A stretch of 6,162 bases of DNA from NCBI GenBank assembly GCA_031256695.1, contig JAIRQB010000249.1, positions 1 to 6,162 on the forward strand, given 5' to 3'. This DNA is from Elusimicrobiota bacterium (GTDB taxonomy: Bacteria > Elusimicrobiota > Endomicrobiia > Endomicrobiales > Endomicrobiaceae). A program made the position numbers and the translations under genes. The first letter of the stretch is position 1; each line of letters begins with the position of its first letter. Of this stretch, positions 1 to 5,832 are shown one piece after another. The notes under the pieces are model-generated. The model worked only from the letters and a program-made list of their open reading frames with translations, had not been told where the DNA came from and ran no database searches.

Positions 1-1
1 G

Positions 2-514
2 TTAATATCGGATATTGTCAACTCTATAGAAATGCCCGTAATTTTAGACGCTTCCGGCTTGGCTTCTTTTGCAGGCAGATATAAAGATTTGCAAAAAGCG
101 TCGGCAAAACTTATTTTGACTCCTCATATAGGCGAATTCTCAAAACTGATAAACAGACCAGCGCCGTTTATTATGGAAAACTCTCAAAGCATTGCAAAAG
201 AATTCGCAATGAAAAACAATGCGATTTTGGTTTTAAAAAAACACAATACCGCAGTTTCAGACGGAGCAAATCTTTATATAAATCAAAGCGGAACTCCCGC
301 TATGGCATCTGCCGGCAGCGGAGATGTTTTGAGCGGAATAATAGGCGCTTTGAGCGCAATAGACAAAGACCTTTTTGAAGCCGCATCTTTTGCGGTTTTT
401 ATACACGGTCTTGCAGGCGAAATTGCCGAAGAGGAAAAAGGCAATGGATTGACGGCGACAGACTTGATAGAAAATATTCCGTCTGCTTTTGCGAAATTGA
501 AAGCGTTGTGTTAG
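2..514 (+). CDS. nnrD: ADP/ATP-dependent NAD(P)H-hydrate dehydratase (C-terminal part, 5' end outside window)
   Basis: The reading frame is open from the left edge, so the gene starts outside the window; the ATG at 32 is internal, because ten in-frame codons precede it and it falls within the conserved core. The visible 170 residues match the C-terminal half of the ribokinase-like YjeF_C/NnrD domain, which dehydrates damaged S-NAD(P)H hydrate back to NAD(P)H using ADP or ATP. Seen motifs are VILDASGL (32-61 region), TPHIGEF (family PHPGEF), LVLKKHNTAV, and GTPAMASAGSGDVLSG, whose GSGD segment holds the anion hole and likely catalytic Asp. The terminal NGLTATDLIENIP is also typical. The family usually has DAD at the first motif; here it is DAS. 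Whether an N-terminal epimerase domain is fused, as in bifunctional Nnr, cannot be seen. It lies 44 nt upstream of lpxB on the same strand. The family call is secure; the bifunctional status is unknown. Confidence 0.9.
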   Translation, partial: LISDIVNSIEMPVILDASGLASFAGRYKDLQKASAKLILTPHIGEFSKLINRPAPFIMENSQSIAKEFAMKNNAILVLKKHNTAVSDGANLYINQSGTPAMASAGSGDVLSGIIGALSAIDKDLFEAASFAVFIHGLAGEIAEEEKGNGLTATDLIENIPSAFAKLKALC

Positions 515-546
515 TTTGGAATTTATGAAAATCTTTTATAAGAAGC

Positions 547-550
547 GGGG
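547..550 (+). promoter_or_regulatory. Ribosome binding site of lpxB
   Basis: A GGGG stretch, within AGCGGGGA, lies 8 nt upstream of the lpxB ATG. It is less canonical than the AAGGAGA sites seen on the opposite strand, but the spacing is right and it supports the start at 559. Confidence 0.5.
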
Positions 551-558
551 AAATTGAA

Positions 559-1626
559 ATGAATATTTTTATTTCAGCAGGCGATTTATCGGGCGACATT
601 CACGGAGCGGAACTTGCCTCAAAAATAAAAGAGATAAATCCGTCAGCGCGCATTTGCGCTTTGGGCGGAGACAATTTAAAGAGAGTTGCCGGCATTTTTA
701 TAGAGGATATAGTCCATATAAATGCTTTCGGCTTTTTGCCGATAAAACAAATTTTCTTTTTAATAAAAGTTTTTAAAAAGGTTAAAACTTTTTTTTCAGA
801 CAATAGACCTGATAAAATAATTTTAATTGATTATTACGGTTTTCATATTCACCTTGCTAAACTTGCAAAAAAATTAAATATAGACGTCTATTATTATATA
901 AGTCCTCAAGTTTGGGCTTCGCGCGGCGGACGCGTGAAAACTTTAAAAAAATTTATAAAAAAAATGCTTGTGATTTTTCCATTTGAGGAAAAATTGTATA
1001 ACGATGCGGGGATTGACGCGGTTTTTGTCGGCAATCCTTTAACCGAAAAGTTTAAGTTCAGAGAGAGATTTTCGGCTTCAAATCCGCCGCTTATAGGATT
1101 GTTTCCCGGCAGCCGCAAAGATACAATCAAAAGGCATATTCCTGTTTTGATTAAAACGGCTGAGATTTTAAGAGAAAAATTAAATGCAGATTTTGTTTTG
1201 TTTAGCGCGGGGAAAGAAATGCCTTGCAAAATACCGGCATTCATAAAAGTTGACGAGAAAAACGATATGGATTTAAGAAGCGCCGTTGACATAGCAATAA
1301 ATCCGTCAGGCACAATCAGTTTAGAGAATGCATTTTTGGGCGTCCATATGGCTGTAATGTATAAACTTTCTCTGTTCAATTATTTTTTTATTAGAAGCAT
1401 TATTAAGGTCAAATATATAACAATCGTCAATATCCTTATGGGACGGGAAATAATACCTGAATTCATACAGTTTGACGCAAAGCCTGACGCTATAGCGGAC
1501 AATATTGTCAAACAATTGTCGCCTGAATTTTATGCCGCAAAAACGAAAGAATTAAAATGCATCAGGGCATTGTTTGGAGAAGGTTCGGCTAGCGGCAGAG
1601 CGGCGGAAATAATTATGGGAAGTTAA
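559..1626 (+). CDS. lpxB: Lipid-A-disaccharide synthase
   Basis: LpxB (GT19 family) joins UDP-2,3-diacylglucosamine and 2,3-diacylglucosamine 1-phosphate (lipid X) into the tetraacyl disaccharide of lipid A, at the cytoplasmic face of the inner membrane. At 355 residues it is slightly short of E. coli LpxB (about 382). Motifs in order: AGDLSGDIHGA at 7-17 (family GEASGD), IDYYGFHIHLAK at 90-101 (family IDxPxFNxxLAK), YYISPQVWA at 112-120, FPFE at 140-143, VGNPL at 157-161 (family VGHPL), LFPGSR at 181-186, NPSGTISLE at 248-256 and NILMGREIIPEF at 291-302. Together these span both Rossmann-like halves, so the gene looks complete. The ATG at 559 has a GGGG Shine-Dalgarno-like stretch at 547-550 with 8-nt spacing, and the conserved N-terminal motif begins at residue 7, which supports this start. 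The 44-nt gap before it and the 25-nt gap to rel suggest an operon. Several motif positions differ from consensus, but family membership is clear. Confidence 0.96.
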   Translation: MNIFISAGDLSGDIHGAELASKIKEINPSARICALGGDNLKRVAGIFIEDIVHINAFGFLPIKQIFFLIKVFKKVKTFFSDNRPDKIILIDYYGFHIHLAKLAKKLNIDVYYYISPQVWASRGGRVKTLKKFIKKMLVIFPFEEKLYNDAGIDAVFVGNPLTEKFKFRERFSASNPPLIGLFPGSRKDTIKRHIPVLIKTAEILREKLNADFVLFSAGKEMPCKIPAFIKVDEKNDMDLRSAVDIAINPSGTISLENAFLGVHMAVMYKLSLFNYFFIRSIIKVKYITIVNILMGREIIPEFIQFDAKPDAIADNIVKQLSPEFYAAKTKELKCIRALFGEGSASGRAAEIIMGS

Positions 1627-1642
1627 AAGCAGTTTTTGTTTA

Positions 1643-1647
1643 GAGGG
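1643..1647 (+). promoter_or_regulatory. Ribosome binding site of rel
   Basis: GAGGG lies 4 nt upstream of the ATG at 1652, inside the 25-nt gap after lpxB. The spacing is short but workable. The position supports the chosen start and shows that rel has its own initiation signal within the operon. Confidence 0.5.
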
Positions 1648-1651
1648 CGCA

Positions 1652-3109
1652 ATGGAAAAATTAAGACAAACTCTTTCTTATTTGAGCGCGCAGGATTTAG
1701 AGATAGTTGAAAGAGCATATCAATACGCTTACTCGGCGCATTTATATCAAACGCGCATTTCAGGCGAGCCTTATTTAAACCACTTGCTGAATGTCGCTCA
1801 AAGTTTGGCTGAACTCAAAATGGATGCGCCGCTCATAGCAGTGGCGCTGCTGCACGATATTTTAGAAGACACTTTGGTAGTTGAGAAAGAATTGAGAGAA
1901 GAATTCGGCGATGAGATAGTATCTTTAGTAAATGCCGTCACAAAATTAAACAAATATCAATTTGAGGACAATATAACAGCCCAAGCCGAGAATTGGCGAA
2001 AAATGCTTCTTGCCGTCGTAAAAGATATAAGAGTAATCATAGTAAAACTCGCCGACAGGCTGCACAATATGGAGACTTTGCGGTTTCAGCCTCCCGATGA
2101 CCAAAAGAAAATAGCCGCAGAAACCTTGTCTTTATATGCGCCTTTCGCCCATAGGCTCGGCATTTATAATTGGAAAAATGAATTGGAAGATCTCTCTTTT
2201 CAAATTTTATATCCCGAGGCTTATTACAATATAAAAGGGCAGTGGGAAAAACGTTCCGAGAGCAATGTCAAAAATCTTGATGAAGCCGCCGCGCGTCTTA
2301 AAGAAATTCTTGCGGCTCAAAACATACCTTGCAGGATTTTCTCGCGTCCTAAAAATCTCTACGGCATCTATAAAAAGATGGAGCGGCAAAACAAACCGTT
2401 TTCTGCAATTGAGGATTTATTTGGAATGAGAGTAATTACAGACACTATAGAGGATTGCTATGCAATTTTGAGTTTGATAAATACGCGCTTTAAGCCTCTT
2501 GACGGCTCTTTTACAGACTATATAAATGTTCCGAAGGCAAATATGTATCAATCGCTCCACATAACGATTATTTCAGACAAAAACGCTTTGATAGAAACTC
2601 AAATAAGGACTGAAGAAATGCATCAGCGCGCCGAATACGGCATAGCGGCGCATTGGCGCTATAAGAGGCAGGCTGAAGGCGACGGAGAAGGAGCGAGGAG
2701 GGATTTAAAAAATATAACGGCTGAGTATAAGTTGGATTGGCTAAAGCATTTTTTGGAAAAACAGAGGGAGACTTCGGATTCCATTGAGTTTTTAGATTCT
2801 TTAAAAAGCGAATGCGCCTTTGAGCAGATTTTTGTTTTCACTCCTAAAAAAGAAGTTGTCAAACTTCCTTTGGGCGCTACTGCTTTGGATTTTGCTTATT
2901 CTATTCACTCAGATATTGGGGATTCTTTTATGGGCGCAAAAGTCAACGGCAAAATGGCTCAAATAAATACAAAGTTAAAAACAGGCGATATTTGCGAAAT
3001 AATTACAAGAAAGAATATAAAGCCGACTGTCAACTGGCTGGATTTTGCAATGACGGCGCAGGCGAAAACAAGGATAAGAAAATATTTGAGAGAACATAAT
3101 TTATTGTGA
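1652..3109 (+). CDS. rel: Bifunctional (p)ppGpp synthetase/hydrolase, Rel/SpoT type, lacking the C-terminal regulatory half
   Basis: Long RSH-type enzymes make (p)ppGpp from ATP and GTP/GDP and degrade it, setting the stringent response. The HD hydrolase domain (about 20-180) has H44, H68-D69, E72-D73, D135 and N139, keeping the spacing of the metal-binding and catalytic residues known from Streptococcus Rel; RISGEPY (35-41) and KLADRLHNM (132-140) are intact. The synthetase domain (about 220-340) has RPKNLYGIYKKM (232-243), EDLFGMRVI (254-262, D255), YINVPKANMYQSLH (290-303) and ETQIRTEEMH (315-324), with E315 as the likely catalytic Glu. Both activities are therefore plausible. A TGS domain (about 388-453) follows. 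The protein ends at 485 with WLDFAMTAQAKTRIRKYL, where the helical region normally begins; the zinc-finger/RIS and ACT domains of the usual 700+ residue proteins are absent. No coding remnant is visible after the TGA; a terminator follows about 20 nt later. It is the last gene of the probable operon. Confidence 0.95.
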   Translation: MEKLRQTLSYLSAQDLEIVERAYQYAYSAHLYQTRISGEPYLNHLLNVAQSLAELKMDAPLIAVALLHDILEDTLVVEKELREEFGDEIVSLVNAVTKLNKYQFEDNITAQAENWRKMLLAVVKDIRVIIVKLADRLHNMETLRFQPPDDQKKIAAETLSLYAPFAHRLGIYNWKNELEDLSFQILYPEAYYNIKGQWEKRSESNVKNLDEAAARLKEILAAQNIPCRIFSRPKNLYGIYKKMERQNKPFSAIEDLFGMRVITDTIEDCYAILSLINTRFKPLDGSFTDYINVPKANMYQSLHITIISDKNALIETQIRTEEMHQRAEYGIAAHWRYKRQAEGDGEGARRDLKNITAEYKLDWLKHFLEKQRETSDSIEFLDSLKSECAFEQIFVFTPKKEVVKLPLGATALDFAYSIHSDIGDSFMGAKVNGKMAQINTKLKTGDICEIITRKNIKPTVNWLDFAMTAQAKTRIRKYLREHNLL

Positions 3110-3263
3110 TACAAAGCGCGGATTTTTTAAGACGGCGCAAAAAAAACAGGCGGGGAAAATCGCCGTCTGTTTTTTATTTGCTTTTTTTTAAGCCTTACAA
3201 ATTGCCGCAAAGTCATTGGATTTTAGTTTTGGACAAAGCGTTTATAACTTTGAATTCTAAACT
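3110..3263. other. Convergent intergenic region between rel and cysS
   Basis: This 154-nt AT-rich spacer separates the two converging gene blocks. Its left part holds the terminator hairpin described separately, followed by further T-rich sequence to about 3189. The remainder, about 3190-3263, shows only a weak 6-bp inverted repeat (3246-3251 with 3266-3271) with no T-tract. I see no small ORF, tRNA or promoter in it. Confidence 0.8.
3141..3175. terminator. Rho-independent terminator, probably bidirectional
   Basis: On the + strand, 3141-3153 (six A, then CAGGCGG) pairs with 3163-3175 (CCGTCTG, then six T). This gives a 13-bp stem with one G-U pair and a 9-nt loop, and the T-tract forms its 3' edge and continues as ATTTGCTTTTTTTT. 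It begins about 30 nt after the rel stop codon. Read on the - strand the stem has one A-C mismatch but again ends in a run of T, so it could also stop transcription from cysS. A second, competing 8-bp stem (3130-3137 with 3161-3168) uses part of the same right arm. Confidence 0.85.
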
Positions 3264-4655
3264 CTAAAGTTTCTTTGTCAAAGAAGAAGTTCCATCAGGA
3301 TTGTCAGTGATTTTATATCCCTTTTCCTCTATCGCTTTCCTTATTCTATCCGCCTCGCTCCATTTTTTATTTTTTCTCGCTTCATTTCTATCATTTAAAA
3401 GCATTTCTAAATTTTCATCGGCGCTGTTTTCAGGCAAAAGAATGCCTAATGAATAGTCGGCGCATTTCTCATATAAAGTCTTTATTTGAGACAGCCTTTC
3501 AGGCGGCGATTTAAAGAGTTCATTTAGAATTAGATTTTTAATTTCGTGTAAAAAAGAAAGCGCCCTTTCTGAATTAAAATCATCGTCTAATGATTCTAAA
3601 AAGGCTTTTTCTAATGCGAGCAGGTCTTGGTCTTTTATAGTATTTGCGCTTTCTTCAACCGCTTGGACAAGTTTTAAATAAGCGTCGTCAAGTCCTTGCA
3701 AAGCGTTTTTTGCCGCATTTAGAGACTCGTCTGAAAAATCAAGCGGCGTTCTATAATGTTGAGTAAGCAAATAATATCTGACGGCTCTCGGGTCGTATAC
3801 TTTTAAAATATCTTTCAGCGCAAAAAAATTGCCTAAAGATTTAGACATTTTCTCTTTATTTACGGTCACAAAACCGTTATGCATCCAATATCTGACAAAA
3901 GTTGAACCTGATTTCGCTTCGCTCTGCGCTATTTCATTTTCGTGATGAGGAAAAACTAAATCTAAACCTCCGCCGTGTATATCTATAGTGTCTCCTAAAA
4001 TGCCGCAAGACATCACAGAGCATTCTATATGCCAGCCCGGTCTACCCTTGCCCCAAGGGCTGTCCCAGCAAACTTCATCAGGCTCATTTTCTTTTGACTT
4101 TTTCCACAGGGCAAAGTCAAAAGGCGATTTTTTATTTTCATTTACTTCAACTCTTGCGCCCGCTCTTAAATCGGCAAGTTTGCGGTTTGAGAGTTTTCCG
4201 TATCCTTCAAATTTTTCAACGTCAAAATAAATATCGCCGTCTTTTTTGTAGGCATAATTTTTCTCTTCAAGGACTTTTATAAAGTCTATTATTGTCGCTA
4301 TATTTTCTGTCACTTTTGGATATTGAGAGGCTCTCAAAATATTGAGTTTATCCGTCTGCTCAAAATAATCGTCTATGTAAATTTGCGCAAGTTCAGAAGT
4401 TTTTAGATTTTGTTCTTTTGCCCTGTTTATTATTTTATCGTCAATATCCGTAAAGTTTTGAATATGCGCTACCTCGTAGCGACGCGCTATAAAATGTCTT
4501 TTGACTATGTCAAAAACAACATATGCGCGAGCGTGTCCCAAATGGACAAAATCATATGGAGTGATTCCGCACACATACATTGAGACAGAATTCTCTTTTA
4601 TAGGCTTAAAATCCTCTTTTTTATCCGTCAATGTATTATAAATTCTAATCGGCAT
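3264..4655 (-). CDS. cysS: Cysteinyl-tRNA synthetase
   Basis: CysS is a cytosolic class I aminoacyl-tRNA synthetase that charges tRNA-Cys with cysteine. The 463 residues match the E. coli length (461) almost exactly. The HIGH signature appears as HLGHAR at 38-43, within CGITPYDFVHLGHA, and the KMSKS loop is KMSKSLGN at 269-276. All four expected zinc ligands are present: C29, C212 (in WHIECSVMS), H237 and E241 (in PHHENEIAQS). FTDIDDKII (68-76) and GGGLDLVFPHHE are also family hallmarks. The C-terminal helical domain ends with ARKNKKWSEADRIRKAIEEKGY, a standard tRNA-binding-region ending. The start codon is fixed by an AAGGAGA site just upstream, which lies inside the 3' end of the preceding phosphoesterase gene. 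The two genes overlap by 11 nt, so translational coupling is likely. It is the last gene of the - strand block, before the convergent terminator. No defect is seen. Confidence 0.98.
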   Translation of the reverse strand: MPIRIYNTLTDKKEDFKPIKENSVSMYVCGITPYDFVHLGHARAYVVFDIVKRHFIARRYEVAHIQNFTDIDDKIINRAKEQNLKTSELAQIYIDDYFEQTDKLNILRASQYPKVTENIATIIDFIKVLEEKNYAYKKDGDIYFDVEKFEGYGKLSNRKLADLRAGARVEVNENKKSPFDFALWKKSKENEPDEVCWDSPWGKGRPGWHIECSVMSCGILGDTIDIHGGGLDLVFPHHENEIAQSEAKSGSTFVRYWMHNGFVTVNKEKMSKSLGNFFALKDILKVYDPRAVRYYLLTQHYRTPLDFSDESLNAAKNALQGLDDAYLKLVQAVEESANTIKDQDLLALEKAFLESLDDDFNSERALSFLHEIKNLILNELFKSPPERLSQIKTLYEKCADYSLGILLPENSADENLEMLLNDRNEARKNKKWSEADRIRKAIEEKGYKITDNPDGTSSLTKKL

Positions 4656-5814
4656 TTTTCTCTCCTTGTAAAATAATTACCGCTATTTCGCTTGAACTAA
4701 ACAATCTCATCGGCGGTCCCCAAAGCCTCGTCCCCGACGTCACATACATATTTGATTGTCCGTTTTTGTATAAAAGTCTATATAGCCCATAGTTATACTT
4801 CATAAAGAATTTGCGGGCTATCCAAATAGGCGGGATTTGCCCCGCGTGAGTATGCCCCGCTAATTCAATAATCCTTGCATATTTTGATGCGACGTCAAAA
4901 GTTTCAGGTCTGTGGCTTAAAAATAAAACGGGATATTTTGGATTTATATTTTGAAGAGATTGTTTTATCTTTTCCTCATTGCGCCAATTTTTATCATTTA
5001 TGCCCGCTATATTTATAATGTTTTCAATACGCTCTCCGTTTGGATTTATAATCAGAACGCTCTCGTCATTTAACACTTTTACGCCTAACTTTCTAAACAT
5101 TTCATAAAAAGCGTCTATGCCCGCATAATATTCGTGATTTCCGCTGACTGCAAAAACGCCGTATTTGCCTTTTAATTTTGAAAAGCCGTATTCCAAAAAT
5201 TTATCGTCTTTATTTATATCTATGTCAATTACATCGCCCGTTATAACTACAATGTCAGGCTCTAATGAAGCCGCTTTGTCAAAAATCTGATTTATATTTT
5301 TTTTGCTTGTAAAAGAATTTATATGAATGTCCGACAGATGAACTATTTTTAGAGACTCTATCGGCAAATTTGGGACGGATATTTTTACCTCTTTAATTTT
5401 TAAAACAAAATAAAAATTTATAAGAGCGCTGAGGCATAAAACAGCGCTTAAAATCAGAGAAAAAACAGTTGAATAATAACTGAAAGCCCTGCTTTTAATA
5501 AAAATATTTGGAATATTTATTATTCCATCTAAAACAAAAACTGTAACTGTTATAGCAAGACAGCCCATAATGATATAAGAAACAGGCTCTAAAATTGCCG
5601 TCAATGCCGTCGGATTTGCAGTGCGGACTTTAAGCATTACAAACAACATAAAAATTACAGACAGAACAAAAATTGACGGCGCGATAAATCTATAAAAGCC
5701 CGATATATTTAAACCGTGATTTATCATAAAAGCCGTATAAAGCCCAGTCAAAATTAAAAGAAAAAGCCCAAAAATAATAAACATAAAAATAAATCTCCTT
5801 GTTATTGTATTCAT
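4645..5814 (-). CDS. Membrane-anchored calcineurin-like metallophosphoesterase (COG1408/YkuE-YaeI-LpxG type)
   Basis: The 389-residue protein has four predicted membrane helices (about 8-30, 43-63, 76-97, 113-138) followed by a metallophosphoesterase domain. All five dinuclear-metal blocks are present: SDIH 161-164, GD 193-194 in VITGDVID, GNHE 225-228, SHRP 300-303 and GHTHAGQ 320-326, so the enzyme should be active. Positive residues after helix 2 (LKVR) and helix 4 (KIKEVK) place the catalytic domain on the cytosolic side. The family contains phosphodiesterases and pyrophosphatases, including chlamydial LpxG, which cleaves UDP-2,3-diacylglucosamine. The substrate here is not determined. 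It lies 18 nt after the fic-like gene and overlaps cysS by 11 nt. Start choice is uncertain: ATG 5814 keeps two arginines before helix 1, but only GGA precedes it, while in-frame ATG 5784 (residue 11) has an excellent AAGGAGA site and would give 379 residues. Family is sure; substrate and start are not. Confidence 0.92.
   Translation of the reverse strand: MNTITRRFIFMFIIFGLFLLILTGLYTAFMINHGLNISGFYRFIAPSIFVLSVIFMLFVMLKVRTANPTALTAILEPVSYIIMGCLAITVTVFVLDGIINIPNIFIKSRAFSYYSTVFSLILSAVLCLSALINFYFVLKIKEVKISVPNLPIESLKIVHLSDIHINSFTSKKNINQIFDKAASLEPDIVVITGDVIDIDINKDDKFLEYGFSKLKGKYGVFAVSGNHEYYAGIDAFYEMFRKLGVKVLNDESVLIINPNGERIENIINIAGINDKNWRNEEKIKQSLQNINPKYPVLFLSHRPETFDVASKYARIIELAGHTHAGQIPPIWIARKFFMKYNYGLYRLLYKNGQSNMYVTSGTRLWGPPMRLFSSSEIAVIILQGEKNAD
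4661..4667 (-). promoter_or_regulatory. Ribosome binding site of cysS
   Basis: AAGGAGA, read on the - strand, lies 5 nt before the cysS ATG and is contained within the last codons of the upstream phosphoesterase gene. It is a near-perfect Shine-Dalgarno sequence. It fixes the cysS start and shows that ribosomes finishing the upstream gene pass directly over it. Confidence 0.85.
5794..5800 (-). promoter_or_regulatory. Strong Shine-Dalgarno pointing to the internal start at 5784 of the phosphoesterase
   Basis: AAGGAGA on the - strand lies 9 nt before an in-frame ATG (5784-5782) that is codon 11 of the longer reading frame. It matches the site used by cysS. It suggests that translation of the phosphoesterase may begin here rather than at 5814, which has only a weak GGA upstream. 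Confidence 0.55.
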
Positions 5815-5832
5815 ATATTCCAGTATAAAATT

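Noticed and set aside
515..558. Possible promoter in the gap before lpxB, with a TATAAG box at 537-542
   Set aside because: The matching -35 is poor (TTTGGA, 3 of 6), and a start site 7 nt downstream would fall on the ribosome binding site. Better explained as an AT-rich operon spacer.
906..1379. Long antisense reading frame inside lpxB (157 codons)
   Set aside because: Its translation shows no recognisable family, while the overlapping + strand frame is a full LpxB with motifs throughout. The same holds for the smaller frames opposite rel and cysS.
2540..2570. KANMYQSLH in the Rel synthetase domain, with Met where E. coli SpoT has Gly (NGYQSLH)
   Set aside because: NMYQSLH is, as I recall, a normal variant in many Rel proteins, such as those of Firmicutes, so it is not a sign of a defective site.
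3246..3271. Inverted repeat AACTTT/AAAGTT at the cysS 3' end as a second terminator
   Set aside because: Only 6 AT-rich base pairs with a 14-nt loop and no T-tract on the - strand; too weak to call.
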